DNA of 64,000 nucleotides. Origin: Patescibacteria group bacterium. GTDB taxonomy: Bacteria > Patescibacteriota > Patescibacteriia > 2-12-FULL-60-25. Under the pieces are notes generated by a model. The model saw only the letters and a program-made list of their open reading frames with translations. It was not told the origin of the DNA and ran no database searches. A program made the position numbers and the translations under genes. Positions 1 through 7,825 of the stretch are shown one piece after another. Each line of letters begins with the position of its first letter. Position 1 is the first letter of the stretch. The stretch spans positions 682,001 to 746,000 of the forward strand of contig JALNYW010000001.1 of NCBI GenBank assembly GCA_023229665.1, in the 5' to 3' direction.

Positions 1-528
1 ACGGTCATTCCGCTCGGCTTGGATGAAACTCCTCCCTCGAATGACACGAGCTACGTGTTACGTGATACGAGATACATTCTCTGTCTTGGCGCGGCCAATC
101 ATCGGAAGAATACGGAGTGCGTGATCGCGGCGCACGCGGAACTGATCACGCAAGAAAAATATAAGGACGTGAAGCTGGTTATCACGGGCACGCCCGAGTA
201 TCCACGTCCGAGTTACGAAGAACTGTTCGCCCTCATGCGTGACGCCGCCGTCTTTTGTTATCCATCCTGGTACGAAGGGTTTGGCATGCCGCTCCACGAG
301 GCCGCGCGCTTTGGCACGCCCTGCATCGCCTCAACCGCGAGCTCGCTTCCCGAAATCGCTCCGCAGGGAACGCGCTTCGCCTCGCCTGCCAAACCACAGC
401 ATTGGCTTGAGGCCATCTGTCAGGCCTTGGACAACCGTGAAACACACCAAACCCAGACCATGCTCTGCGACTGGAACCCGGCTGGCTCGCTTATCGCCCA
501 AAGGCTCAAAGATATCGCTAAAACCTGA
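1..528 (+). CDS. GT4-family glycosyltransferase, C-terminal part (5' end outside window)
   Basis: The reading frame is open from base 1, and its first residues (VIPLGLDE) match the usual inter-domain segment of GT4 glycosyltransferases, so this is the C-terminal nucleotide-sugar-binding domain of a gene that begins upstream. The E-x7-E donor-binding signature is visible as EGFGMPLHE, followed by GTPCIAS and ASSLPE. The family transfers a sugar from a nucleotide donor to a lipid-linked or polysaccharide acceptor at the cytoplasmic face. The stretch between LVITG and the EELFALMRDA helix is very short compared with the usual GT4 layout, suggesting a small internal deletion. A period-7 DNA repeat (51-78) lies in the coding sequence just before the YILCLG strand. 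Family assignment is firm; the acceptor is unknown. Confidence 0.85.
   Translation, partial: TVIPLGLDETPPSNDTSYVLRDTRYILCLGAANHRKNTECVIAAHAELITQEKYKDVKLVITGTPEYPRPSYEELFALMRDAAVFCYPSWYEGFGMPLHEAARFGTPCIASTASSLPEIAPQGTRFASPAKPQHWLEAICQALDNRETHQTQTMLCDWNPAGSLIAQRLKDIAKT
51..78. repeat. Degenerate heptanucleotide tandem repeat inside the glycosyltransferase gene
   Basis: Four 7-base units read ctacgtg, ttacgtg, atacgag, atacatt. The repeat is translated in the glycosyltransferase frame. Similar period-7 tracts occur at 6671, 18531, 22992, 55238 and 58998. Confidence 0.6.
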
Positions 529-582
529 TATTTTGCTAAGATAAGCCACCAATTTTTGGCTAATCCAGACGGTTTTAGTTAA

Positions 583-611
583 TTGACAAAAAGCCAAAAT
601 TATGCTATGAT
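583..611 (+). promoter_or_regulatory. Sigma70-like promoter of the 765-1355 gene
   Basis: TTGACA at 583-588 and TATGAT at 606-611 are separated by exactly 17 bases, and TGC directly before the -10 gives an extended -10. The predicted transcript has a leader of about 145 bases before the ATG at 765. AT-rich TTTGGCTAA/AGCCAAA motifs surround the -35 element. Confidence 0.85.
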
Positions 612-764
612 TATACGTTCTTTCAAATGGATGTTTCCCGACTTTTGCGCCTCTTTGGGGCCTGGAAGCCGGGAAGCGTCCACATGTGGCGCTCCAGAAA
701 CCTGATCATACGAAGGGGTGGAATATCCCCCGAGGTGCTCAGGATGGATCACGAGGAGACGACC

Positions 765-1355
765 ATGACCGAGAAGACGAACCAGTCCAAGACCGCCAAG
801 CGCATCCACGCGAAGGAGATCGCCGAGAGCAAGAAGCGTGCGCACCGCACGCGCGGGCTCGAGGCCCCCAAGCACGGGGGCGGCCAGCGCGAGCTCGCGC
901 AGCGCACCTTCTACGGCGAGGAGCGGTTCGCCGGCATGCTCACCCTCGCCGAGGGGGTGCGCCGCCAGATCAAGCACGTGCCGGCGGAGGGCGAGAAGCC
1001 CGCCTACGACCACGTGAAGCACATGAACGTGGACATCCACCTCCGCGACGGCGTGAAGCCGGACGAGAAGGGCGAGATCCACGGGATGATCGAGGTGAAG
1101 GTCCGGGAGATCAAGCCGCGTCGCGAGAGCGACGGGGACAAGATCAACTACTACCTCTACATCAACGTCTTCCCGCTCCGCGACGGGGCGAAGGCCAAGA
1201 AGATCGTGACCCTCACGCGGTTCTGCCGCGACGAGAGCGCGTTCGACACGGTCTACGTCCCGCACGCCGGCCAGAAGGTCGAGCAGGCCAGCATCTGCGT
1301 CGGCCCGCTGCCCGAGGCTCCCACTGCGGGCGCCACGGCCAGCCCCGCCGTCTGA
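765..1355 (+). CDS. Hypothetical basic protein, strongly GAG/AAG-biased
   Basis: A 196-residue protein I do not recognise. The start at ATG 765 is chosen because ACGAGGAG lies just upstream and the N-terminus MTEKTNQSK is rich in Lys and polar residues; an in-frame extension back to 627 would include the untranslated leader. The first 65 residues are very basic (KRIHAKEIAESKKRAHRTR). The remainder looks like a small folded domain with alternating strands (INYYLYINVFPLRDG, KIVTLTRFCRDES). No signal peptide or membrane segment is present. The gene has its own promoter (583-611) and terminator (1391-1448), so it is monocistronic. It contains no GAA or AAA codon at all, unlike its neighbours, which suggests separate origin or selection for high expression. 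Confidence 0.75.
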   Translation: MTEKTNQSKTAKRIHAKEIAESKKRAHRTRGLEAPKHGGGQRELAQRTFYGEERFAGMLTLAEGVRRQIKHVPAEGEKPAYDHVKHMNVDIHLRDGVKPDEKGEIHGMIEVKVREIKPRRESDGDKINYYLYINVFPLRDGAKAKKIVTLTRFCRDESAFDTVYVPHAGQKVEQASICVGPLPEAPTAGATASPAV

Positions 1356-1390
1356 CCACACCGCAGGCACGACCGGTTACGTCGTGCCAG

Positions 1391-1448
1391 ACGCCTCCAC
1401 CCGCCCGGGTTCACTCCTGGGAGCTCGGGTGGGGCGTTTTTCGTTTTA
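1391..1448 (+). terminator. Rho-independent terminator after the 765-1355 gene
   Basis: ACGCCTCCACCCG pairs with CGGGTGGGGCGT, followed by a T-rich run. A second 8-bp hairpin (ggcacgac/gtcgtgcc) lies just upstream at 1366-1388. Confidence 0.85.
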
Positions 1449-1488
1449 TTAGGAAAAACGTACTACAATGCCCGCATCCACTTTGCGT

Positions 1489-3057
1489 ATGAACGATTTC
1501 AATAACAGCTGGCTCGGTTATGACCTCCCTTACGAGGAGGTGGAGGCGCAGCCGAGCGTCCAAGCCATCCGCAATATGGGCGTGGAAAAACGGGTGAAAC
1601 AACCCGAACACCATGTCACGGTAAAATATTTTGCGAACGTAAACTTGGATGAACTGGCGCAAGAACTCGCCTCTGTCGCCCAAGGATACGAAGGCGACAT
1701 TTCCCAAACCGAATTCCTGTTCGACGGTTTTGGCCAGATCAAGCGTCCCGAAGGACGCTATATTTATTTCAGTCCGAACATGGAGAGCGCGCTCGAAGCG
1801 CACTATTTGAAATCGCGTCTGAACCCGGAGGGGAGCGAGTTGCACTTAAGCATTGGCGGACCTGATCCGTTTGGCGGAGCCAAGCCAATGCAGCACGAAT
1901 TAAAGGACGCCTTCCGCGCCAAAGGCCGCCTTGTTTTTGTCGGGAATGACGGCAAGCAATTCCGCAAATTCGCCTGGGATAAAAGCGCGGGGAATTTTGT
2001 TTCCCTTGATCAACCCGCTCCATCGGCTGAGCCGAAACCGGCCGGGCCCATGCCCCCTCAGCCGATCCATACCATCGCCATCTTTCCAAAAATCCAGGCC
2101 GACACGGCCACCGCCGTATATCTCCTGAAAAACTTCGGCGAAAAACAATTTCCGGGGATTTCCCAAGCAAAAATCATTTTTTGGACAGCGCCGCCAAGCG
2201 ATAAAAGCCCGGCGGAATATGAAAAAGAGGGATACCTTCTCTTGGACTTAGGCGGGCGCTTTGATCACCACGTCACCAATCGTGAAAGCGGTTCAAGAAG
2301 CGAATGTCTGTCGACCCTGGTCGCTGCCGCGATCGGCATGGAAAAGAGCCCGGTCATCAAAAAACTTCTTGCCTGGGCCAAACGCGATGATCTGGAGGGA
2401 AAAGGGACGATCAGCGCCGATCCGCTCGACCGCGCGTTTGGTTTGTCCGGCATCATCATGAACCTGAACCGCGAATTCGCGAATGAGCCGGAAAAAACGC
2501 TGAACATCATCACCACTATTATCGGGGTACATGTGAGCGAGGAGTACCGCCGCCATATCGAACTGCCGCAGGAATGGGAAACCCTGAAGGCGTCCGGGAA
2601 AGCGAAAGAATTTGAAGCGCGCCAAGGCTCCGCGGATTTGAAATGTGCGTTCGCGCATACCGACAATGCCGCGCTCGCGGGCTATCTCCGTGCGGCGCAT
2701 AAATTCGACGTGGTCGTTATCCGACGCGCAACCGGACATTTGAGTATGGTCACGCGCCAGGAACGCAGCTTGGATTTGCGGCCGGTCATCGCGAGCCTGC
2801 GCGTCCAGGAAGCGTTAAAAAAAGGATTGTCGGTAAACCCGAAAGATCCGAATTTGATGGCCCCCGGCAAATTCCCCGGCCTGGACGAATGGTATTACGA
2901 CGACGCCGCAAACACATTGCAAAACGGCGGGATCAATCCGCAAGGAATCCCCGCCAGCAAACTCAGCGATGACGAAGTGCTCACGGCGATCCAGCAAGGA
3001 CTCCCCCGTGGCGTCATCGGCGCGCTCAAACGACAAAAAGAACAGGGTCTGGCATAA
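1489..3057 (+). CDS. 2H phosphoesterase domain fused to a DHH/MYG1-like domain
   Basis: The protein has 522 residues if started at ATG 1489; ATG 1468 is also in frame but overlaps a TACAAT -10 box. The N-terminal third carries two H-x-[ST] motifs, HVT at about residue 42 and HLS at about 119, 77 residues apart, as in 2H phosphoesterases and 2',5'-RNA ligases that act on RNA ends or cyclic phosphates. After a Pro-rich linker (about 176-192) the C-terminal part has AIFPKIQADTATAVYLL and DLGGRFDHH. These resemble the metal-binding core of MYG1/DHH-type hydrolases. The fusion suggests a two-activity RNA or nucleotide-processing enzyme. The 2H call rests on visible motifs; the DHH-like call is weaker. 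Confidence 0.6.
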   Translation: MNDFNNSWLGYDLPYEEVEAQPSVQAIRNMGVEKRVKQPEHHVTVKYFANVNLDELAQELASVAQGYEGDISQTEFLFDGFGQIKRPEGRYIYFSPNMESALEAHYLKSRLNPEGSELHLSIGGPDPFGGAKPMQHELKDAFRAKGRLVFVGNDGKQFRKFAWDKSAGNFVSLDQPAPSAEPKPAGPMPPQPIHTIAIFPKIQADTATAVYLLKNFGEKQFPGISQAKIIFWTAPPSDKSPAEYEKEGYLLLDLGGRFDHHVTNRESGSRSECLSTLVAAAIGMEKSPVIKKLLAWAKRDDLEGKGTISADPLDRAFGLSGIIMNLNREFANEPEKTLNIITTIIGVHVSEEYRRHIELPQEWETLKASGKAKEFEARQGSADLKCAFAHTDNAALAGYLRAAHKFDVVVIRRATGHLSMVTRQERSLDLRPVIASLRVQEALKKGLSVNPKDPNLMAPGKFPGLDEWYYDDAANTLQNGGINPQGIPASKLSDDEVLTAIQQGLPRGVIGALKRQKEQGLA

Positions 3058-3087
3058 TCGGGCAAACCAAAAAGAAAGGAGGGTGCC

Positions 3088-3660
3088 GTGGGACAAAATC
3101 GTTCTTTGCTGTACGTGCAGCTTGCTTTGCACATGTCGGCGTTCGAAGTCGCCCTCTGCGTTGGCTTGCTCGGCTTGAACCAAAAATCGGTGCCCCGGCA
3201 GCATCGCGAGTGGAGCCATGTGCCGAAGTCGGACGAAACCGTCATCCTCAGCTTTGGCCGCCAAGGCCTGAAGCGCGTGCGGGCGACGAGCCTCGTGAAT
3301 CAACTGGTCGAGCACGGCTTCCGCTATCAAGGCTCCGCCATCGCTTTTAAACGAGCGATCAGCGCCAAGGGCGCGGAACAGTTCGATGGTCGGAACCGGC
3401 CCCTCTGGAAATTCTGTCTTGAGATCAATCTCGAGTATGCGCCCGAACGGTCTCCTGAGCCGATGCTCGTGCCGCTCGCGCGTTTCGTCGCCGACCATAC
3501 CTGGAAACGCGGCCGGGTCTTCCAACTTCCAGATCCCGACGGAAACCGCAGCGCCGTCGTCGAGCTGGTGCAACCGAAAACGAGTCATCCGCCGTGCGTG
3601 ACCGAGCTCCAATTCGAGCGGCCTGGAATCTTCGTGAAGCGCCTGGTCCATCTGCCCTAA
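3088..3660 (+). CDS. Hypothetical protein, 190 residues
   Basis: I do not recognise this protein. The GTG at 3088 is chosen as start because a strong Shine-Dalgarno (AGAAAGGAGGG) sits 5-15 bases upstream. The N-terminus has a moderately hydrophobic stretch (residues 8-30) that is not a clear signal peptide. The rest is a mixed alpha/beta soluble sequence with Arg- and Val-rich segments. It follows the 2H/DHH-like gene by 30 bases and is followed by a terminator, so the two may be co-transcribed. No catalytic motif is evident. Confidence 0.65.
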   Translation: MGQNRSLLYVQLALHMSAFEVALCVGLLGLNQKSVPRQHREWSHVPKSDETVILSFGRQGLKRVRATSLVNQLVEHGFRYQGSAIAFKRAISAKGAEQFDGRNRPLWKFCLEINLEYAPERSPEPMLVPLARFVADHTWKRGRVFQLPDPDGNRSAVVELVQPKTSHPPCVTELQFERPGIFVKRLVHLP

Positions 3661-3700
3661 CCCGCTTCGTCCGCGAAGCGCGGCGAACGGGCGTTTTTTT
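3661..3700 (+). terminator. Rho-independent terminator after 3088-3660
   Basis: CGCTTCG/CGAAGCG forms the inner stem and CCCG/CGGG the outer stem, followed by seven Ts. It starts directly after the stop codon. Confidence 0.8.
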
Positions 3701-3713
3701 ATAGGCGCCCGTG

Positions 3714-3741
3714 TTGACATGTTGGCCATATTTTGTTACGT
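3714..3741 (+). promoter_or_regulatory. Probable promoter of the secreted repeat protein
   Basis: A clear TTGACA at 3714-3719. The best -10 (TTACGT at 3736-3741, spacer 16) is weak. Confidence 0.5.
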
Positions 3742-3781
3742 CCACGTCATTCCTTCCACGGAATCATCCATCCAAATATTT

Positions 3782-6622
3782 ATGAAAAACCCCATCTCTA
3801 AGCCGTTTTTCGTCGGTTCGGCCCTGGTCATCGCCTTGGCCGCATTGACGTCTGTGGCTCCGGTGTCCGCCGACCTCGACGCGTGGTCTTGGAACGAGAA
3901 AAGCGCGGAACTCCCCCGCCGCGAGGACGTCCGCTTCACCGCCATGGCCGCACGCCAGGGTGCGTGGCTCCTTTCGGACGGCGCTTCCCTCCTCCGCTTT
4001 GATGGCAATACGGTTTCCGATCTCACCCAAGAAGCCCGCGACCGCGGATTGCGCTCCATCAAGCGCATCGCGTCGGACAACCGCTCATGGATGATCTGGA
4101 GCAAGAATGCGGATGAAGGCCGCGGCCAATTGTGGCTCCGTGATGATTCCATTTGGACCGACCTGACGCAGGTTTTGCCGCCTTCGGTGGACACGCTGGA
4201 TATCACCGGTTCGGCCGGCGTCTGGGTCTTGCGCGCCACGTCGCGCGGTACGTCGCGCTCGATCTATCTCTCGGGTACGAACGCGATCCCCGCGGACCTC
4301 GCGCTTCCGATTGACGCCTCTCCTCTCTCCCCGGGATGCGTGAAAGAAACGTCCGGCTCCACGCTCTGTACGGGCGTGAACCGCGCCGTGAATGCCGGTG
4401 GCATGTGGTTTTGGATCGGCGGTGCGACCGAAGCTCGTTCGGCGAATGGCGCGACGCCCGGACGCACGTCCATCAAGCTCTGGCGATTGTCCGGCACCGA
4501 GTTCGTCAGCGTGAAGAATGTCCCGGCCGCGAAATTCGTGAGCGGCGTCTGGCAAACCCAGGCCGGCGTTTTGGTGGCGACCAGCGAATCCCCCATGAAT
4601 CCTCTGATGACTGACCGCTTGTGGCTCTTCAACGGATACTCCTGGCGCGAACTCTCCGGACAAGCGAAGGCGCTCGGCCTGCTTCCGGCGGACGCTTCGG
4701 GCATGAAGGTCGCCCATGGCGGCACGAGCTGGATGATCGTCTCCGGAAACAAGCTCTATCGTTATGACGGCGTCTCTCTCCGTTCGAAAGGCACGGCGCG
4801 CGTCAGCGTGACCGCGCTTGCGGGCGGAAACGGCTTCGCCCTGGCCGGCGTGGATGCGACCGGTTTCGCTTCACTCTTCGCGATTGGCGATAACGTCGCG
4901 GATGAATCGAAAGACACGACGCCGACGGCGAATGCCGCCGCCATCGCGAGCATGTTGGCCGGAACCGATGTGCGTGTGGACGGCATCCCGTCAGATGCGG
5001 TCATCGGTGATGGCCGCGGATTCACGTTCCGCGCCAGCGCCGAAGATATCGCCGGCATTGATCGCATCGAAGTATTCGTCAACGGCGCGCGTATCCGTAT
5101 TTGCCCTGGAAATGCCTGTGAATTCACCCAGACCTATTGGGCGATGCGCCAGCCTGAACGCAAAGTCCTGTTCCAGGCGAAAGCGTGGAACAAGCTCGGC
5201 GTTGCCACCGATAGCCGCATCATTACTCTGGTCGTAAAACAACATTCGACGGCGGGTCTCAATCCGGTTTCGACGGGCTCGGCTTCGGTCGCTCTGTCCC
5301 AGGATTTCGGGACGGGAATGGCTTTCGCGAGCTGGACTGATCCGGCCGGTACGGATCTCCCCGCCGGAAACACCGCCACCTATTTCGTCGCCGGACAGGA
5401 CAAGCTGGATGGCTTGGCTTCGATCGAAATTTGGGTGAATGGCGTCGTAACGAAAACCTGCGCCGCCGGGCAAACCAAGAACGAATTCCGCTGCGAAACG
5501 ACGCTCTCGGCCGCCGATTACCCGACGGGCACCGATCTCTTCATGAATGCGCGCCTGACGGATACGAAAGGCAATAGCCTTTGGGTTCCGGCCACGACGC
5601 TCAGCCGCTCGGCTCCCCCGGCCATTGCTGCCTCGGTCTCAAATGAAACCGTGGACGCTCAACCGGTCATGACCAACGTCTCACCGATTTTCGCCTCGCT
5701 TCTCTCGATTGAGCCGGCCGCGAAAGACGTACGCCGTGGCACGACGCTCACGGTCCGTGCGAAGAGCCAAAACAACCTTGTCGGTTTGGAACGCGTCGAA
5801 ATCTCCTATGGCGGACAGATTCGCAATATCTGCCGGTTCGGCGTCGCCATGAGTGAAACGACGTGCGCCCTTACCATCGATACGTCCACGCTCGCCGAGA
5901 ACACGTCCCTGTCCTTCATGGCCCGCGCCATTGATGCCGACGGACGTGAAACGTGGAGCAATAGCGAATCCGTGACCGTTCGCGGCTCAACGTGGACGCC
6001 GGCTCCGGCCGCCGCTTCGGCTGATGCCAAAGGCTTTAGCCAGTGGAGCTGGCTTAGCCCCGAACTCGCCGGATTGGAAAACAACCAGGAAGCCACCTAT
6101 ACCGTGGGCAGCTGGTCTCCGGAAGGAGTGAAGTCGGTCGAAATCGTGGCCAATGGCACGGTCCGCAAAACGTGCGGATTCATCTCCGGCACGGCCTCGC
6201 GCGAATGCGCCTATGTCTTGCGCCCGTCCGATTGGAACCATGGCGACGTCGTGACCGTGAACGCCCGCGTCACCGACTTCTCCGGCAATGTCATCTGGTC
6301 GGCTCCGAAGACCCTGCTCATGACGCGCGGGTGGTGGGAACCGGTAAACCAGCCGTCCGCCTACGTGAACGTCACGGCGAGCCGAACGGATGGATACAAG
6401 CCGGGCGACGTGCTTACCTTCACTCTCCTCGGTTGGTCGCCGAATGGCGCGGACCGCCTTGAGCTCCTGGTGGATGGAAAAGTCGCCGCCTCCTGTCCGT
6501 CCGACGTCTGCCGATGGACGAGCCCGGCGCTCGCGAACGATCGTCTCGAATTCCAGGCACGACTCACGGATCGCAGCGGGAAGCAGGTCTGGAGCGGTTT
6601 GTACGGATTGAAAAAGCAGTAA
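3782..6622 (+). CDS. Large secreted protein: propeller-like N-terminus and five Cys-paired Ig-like repeats
   Basis: The start at ATG 3782 gives a typical signal peptide (MKNPISKPFFVGSALVIALA, cleavage near VSA-DL). Residues about 30-380 contain recurring W-rich strands (GAWLLSDG, RSWMIWS, GVWVLRA, TSWMIVSGNKLYRYDG), suggesting a beta-propeller-like domain. From about residue 391 five modules follow, beginning near 391, 502, 637, 751 and 860. Each has a hydrophobic core strand (RIEVFVNG, SIEIWVNG, RVEISYGG, SVEIVANG, RLELLVDG), then a cysteine, 5-12 residues, and a second cysteine. The same C-x-C hairpin repeats in the surface protein at 35702. There is no cell-wall anchor or C-terminal membrane segment. 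It is most likely an exported surface or adhesive protein; its ligand is unknown. Confidence 0.75.
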   Translation: MKNPISKPFFVGSALVIALAALTSVAPVSADLDAWSWNEKSAELPRREDVRFTAMAARQGAWLLSDGASLLRFDGNTVSDLTQEARDRGLRSIKRIASDNRSWMIWSKNADEGRGQLWLRDDSIWTDLTQVLPPSVDTLDITGSAGVWVLRATSRGTSRSIYLSGTNAIPADLALPIDASPLSPGCVKETSGSTLCTGVNRAVNAGGMWFWIGGATEARSANGATPGRTSIKLWRLSGTEFVSVKNVPAAKFVSGVWQTQAGVLVATSESPMNPLMTDRLWLFNGYSWRELSGQAKALGLLPADASGMKVAHGGTSWMIVSGNKLYRYDGVSLRSKGTARVSVTALAGGNGFALAGVDATGFASLFAIGDNVADESKDTTPTANAAAIASMLAGTDVRVDGIPSDAVIGDGRGFTFRASAEDIAGIDRIEVFVNGARIRICPGNACEFTQTYWAMRQPERKVLFQAKAWNKLGVATDSRIITLVVKQHSTAGLNPVSTGSASVALSQDFGTGMAFASWTDPAGTDLPAGNTATYFVAGQDKLDGLASIEIWVNGVVTKTCAAGQTKNEFRCETTLSAADYPTGTDLFMNARLTDTKGNSLWVPATTLSRSAPPAIAASVSNETVDAQPVMTNVSPIFASLLSIEPAAKDVRRGTTLTVRAKSQNNLVGLERVEISYGGQIRNICRFGVAMSETTCALTIDTSTLAENTSLSFMARAIDADGRETWSNSESVTVRGSTWTPAPAAASADAKGFSQWSWLSPELAGLENNQEATYTVGSWSPEGVKSVEIVANGTVRKTCGFISGTASRECAYVLRPSDWNHGDVVTVNARVTDFSGNVIWSAPKTLLMTRGWWEPVNQPSAYVNVTASRTDGYKPGDVLTFTLLGWSPNGADRLELLVDGKVAASCPSDVCRWTSPALANDRLEFQARLTDRSGKQVWSGLYGLKKQ

Positions 6623-6637
6623 CCAAGATCAAGTAGC

Positions 6638-6670
6638 AAAACACGGCTCTCCGGGCCGTGTTTTGTGTTT
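6638..6670 (+). terminator. Terminator after the secreted repeat protein
   Basis: AAAACACGGC pairs with GCCGTGTTTT around a 7-base loop. Flanking GATCAAGTA and TACTTGATC segments could extend the stem into the adjoining heptamer repeat. Confidence 0.75.
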
Positions 6671-6694
6671 GATACTTGATACTTGATACTTGAT
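6671..6694. repeat. Heptanucleotide tandem repeat, GATACTT units
   Basis: Three perfect GATACTT units followed by GATC, directly between a terminator and the stop codon of the minus-strand gene at 6696. Confidence 0.75.
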
Positions 6695-6695
6695 C

Positions 6696-7373
6696 TCATC
6701 CCTCCAAAACCGTCTCCCCTCCCGTAAATTGCACTTCCGCATCCAGCACTTCGAGTGGAATAACCTCCCCGCCGAAATAAATCGTGTCTTCAAGATCCGT
6801 TAATTTCTCATTGAGTCTTTCTTGCTGCGATCCGCCCGCCTCCAACTCACGTTCACGGATTTTCTTGAGGCGCTTCTTGATCGCCTCCAACTCCACCGAG
6901 GCTTCGGCGACCAAGGGTTCGAGGGCTTCCTGGTGGTCTTCATATAAATCCACGCGGGCTTCGTCCCTTACCATGGATACTTCGATTTCCTGGTCGTCTT
7001 TCAAGACGGTCGAAGCGTCCGGGTGCGCGAGCGTGGCCGCCAAATCCGGGGCATTTGCGTCCTTGCGGAGCTTTCGCAAAACCGTCGCCGTGCTTGGGCG
7101 CACGTTTTTCACGACCGCTTCCCATTCAAGCTCCGAACCGACCGTTTCGATGAAACGCGCCAAGGCCCGGCGCTGCGGCCATGTGATGATGGCGATATTT
7201 TTAGCCATCTCCGCCACGGTTTCCTTGCTGACATTCTCCGCCCCATCCCGCGCAGCCGTAATCGTAAGTTCGTACTGCTTTCGGTCTTTCTCGGGCAGGT
7301 AGGGCAACACCGATTCGATAAAATCGCATGTGGCGGTCATGTCTTCCAAATCCAAATAACGATCTACGGCCAT
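6696..7373 (-). CDS. Hypothetical acidic protein with C-terminal coiled coil
   Basis: A 225-residue soluble protein I do not recognise. The start at 7373 (MAVDRYLDLE) is preferred because a TATACT -10 box (7387-7382) lies 8 bases upstream, the leaderless arrangement seen elsewhere here; the longer frame to 7391 would run into that box. The N-terminal half is helical and Glu-rich. Residues about 150-195 (EASVELEAIKKRLKKIRERE) form a short coiled coil. It follows tsaE by 20 bases and may be partly co-transcribed with it. No function can be assigned. Confidence 0.65.
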   Translation of the reverse strand: MAVDRYLDLEDMTATCDFIESVLPYLPEKDRKQYELTITAARDGAENVSKETVAEMAKNIAIITWPQRRALARFIETVGSELEWEAVVKNVRPSTATVLRKLRKDANAPDLAATLAHPDASTVLKDDQEIEVSMVRDEARVDLYEDHQEALEPLVAEASVELEAIKKRLKKIRERELEAGGSQQERLNEKLTDLEDTIYFGGEVIPLEVLDAEVQFTGGETVLEG

Positions 7374-7393
7374 ATGGCCAAAGTATAACACCT

Positions 7394-7825
7394 TTACCGG
7401 ACGTCCACGCGCCGCACGCCGGACGGATCCGGATCAATGGTCACGGATAAAACAGGAGCCTTGGTAGCGCGGATAAAATTCGCCACTCGTTCCGACCATT
7501 CAATCGCGACCACGGTTCCCGGTTCCGACAGATACTCGTCCAAACCCAAAGGCAGGACGTCACGCTCATCCTCGATGCGATACGCATCAACATGGACAAG
7601 GGTTTTGATCTCGCCCGCCTTCACCGCATAACTCCGTACCAATGAAAACGTGGGACTGCGCGGATTTCCCTTGGCCCCAAGCACGCGTGAAAGCGCCTGC
7701 ACGAAGGTCGTTTTCCCGGCACCGAGCGGACCGGTGAGGGCCAAAATCATTCCGGGCCGCAATTCTTTGGCGAGGGCCTGCGCGACCTGGTCCCAATCTT
7801 CCACTTTGGCGACGATATACTTCAT
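7394..7825 (-). CDS. tsaE: TsaE, ATPase for tRNA t6A37 synthesis
   Basis: TsaE is the P-loop ATPase that works with TsaD and TsaB to place threonylcarbamoyl on A37 of ANN-decoding tRNAs. The Walker A motif GPLGAGKTT is at residues 32-40, followed by the family motifs SPTFSLVRSY and HVDAYRIED. Length (about 143 residues) is normal. ATG 7825 overlaps the tsaD stop as ATGA, which suggests translational coupling; an alternative in-frame ATG lies at 7834. Adjacency to tsaD fits the pathway. No tsaB is visible in the window. Confidence 0.93.
   Translation of the reverse strand: MKYIVAKVEDWDQVAQALAKELRPGMILALTGPLGAGKTTFVQALSRVLGAKGNPRSPTFSLVRSYAVKAGEIKTLVHVDAYRIEDERDVLPLGLDEYLSEPGTVVAIEWSERVANFIRATKAPVLSVTIDPDPSGVRRVDVR

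Noticed and set aside
600..1370. 256-codon minus-strand frame opposite 765-1355
   Set aside because: Product of the GAG/AAG codon bias on the other strand; lacks a ribosome site and crosses the promoter.
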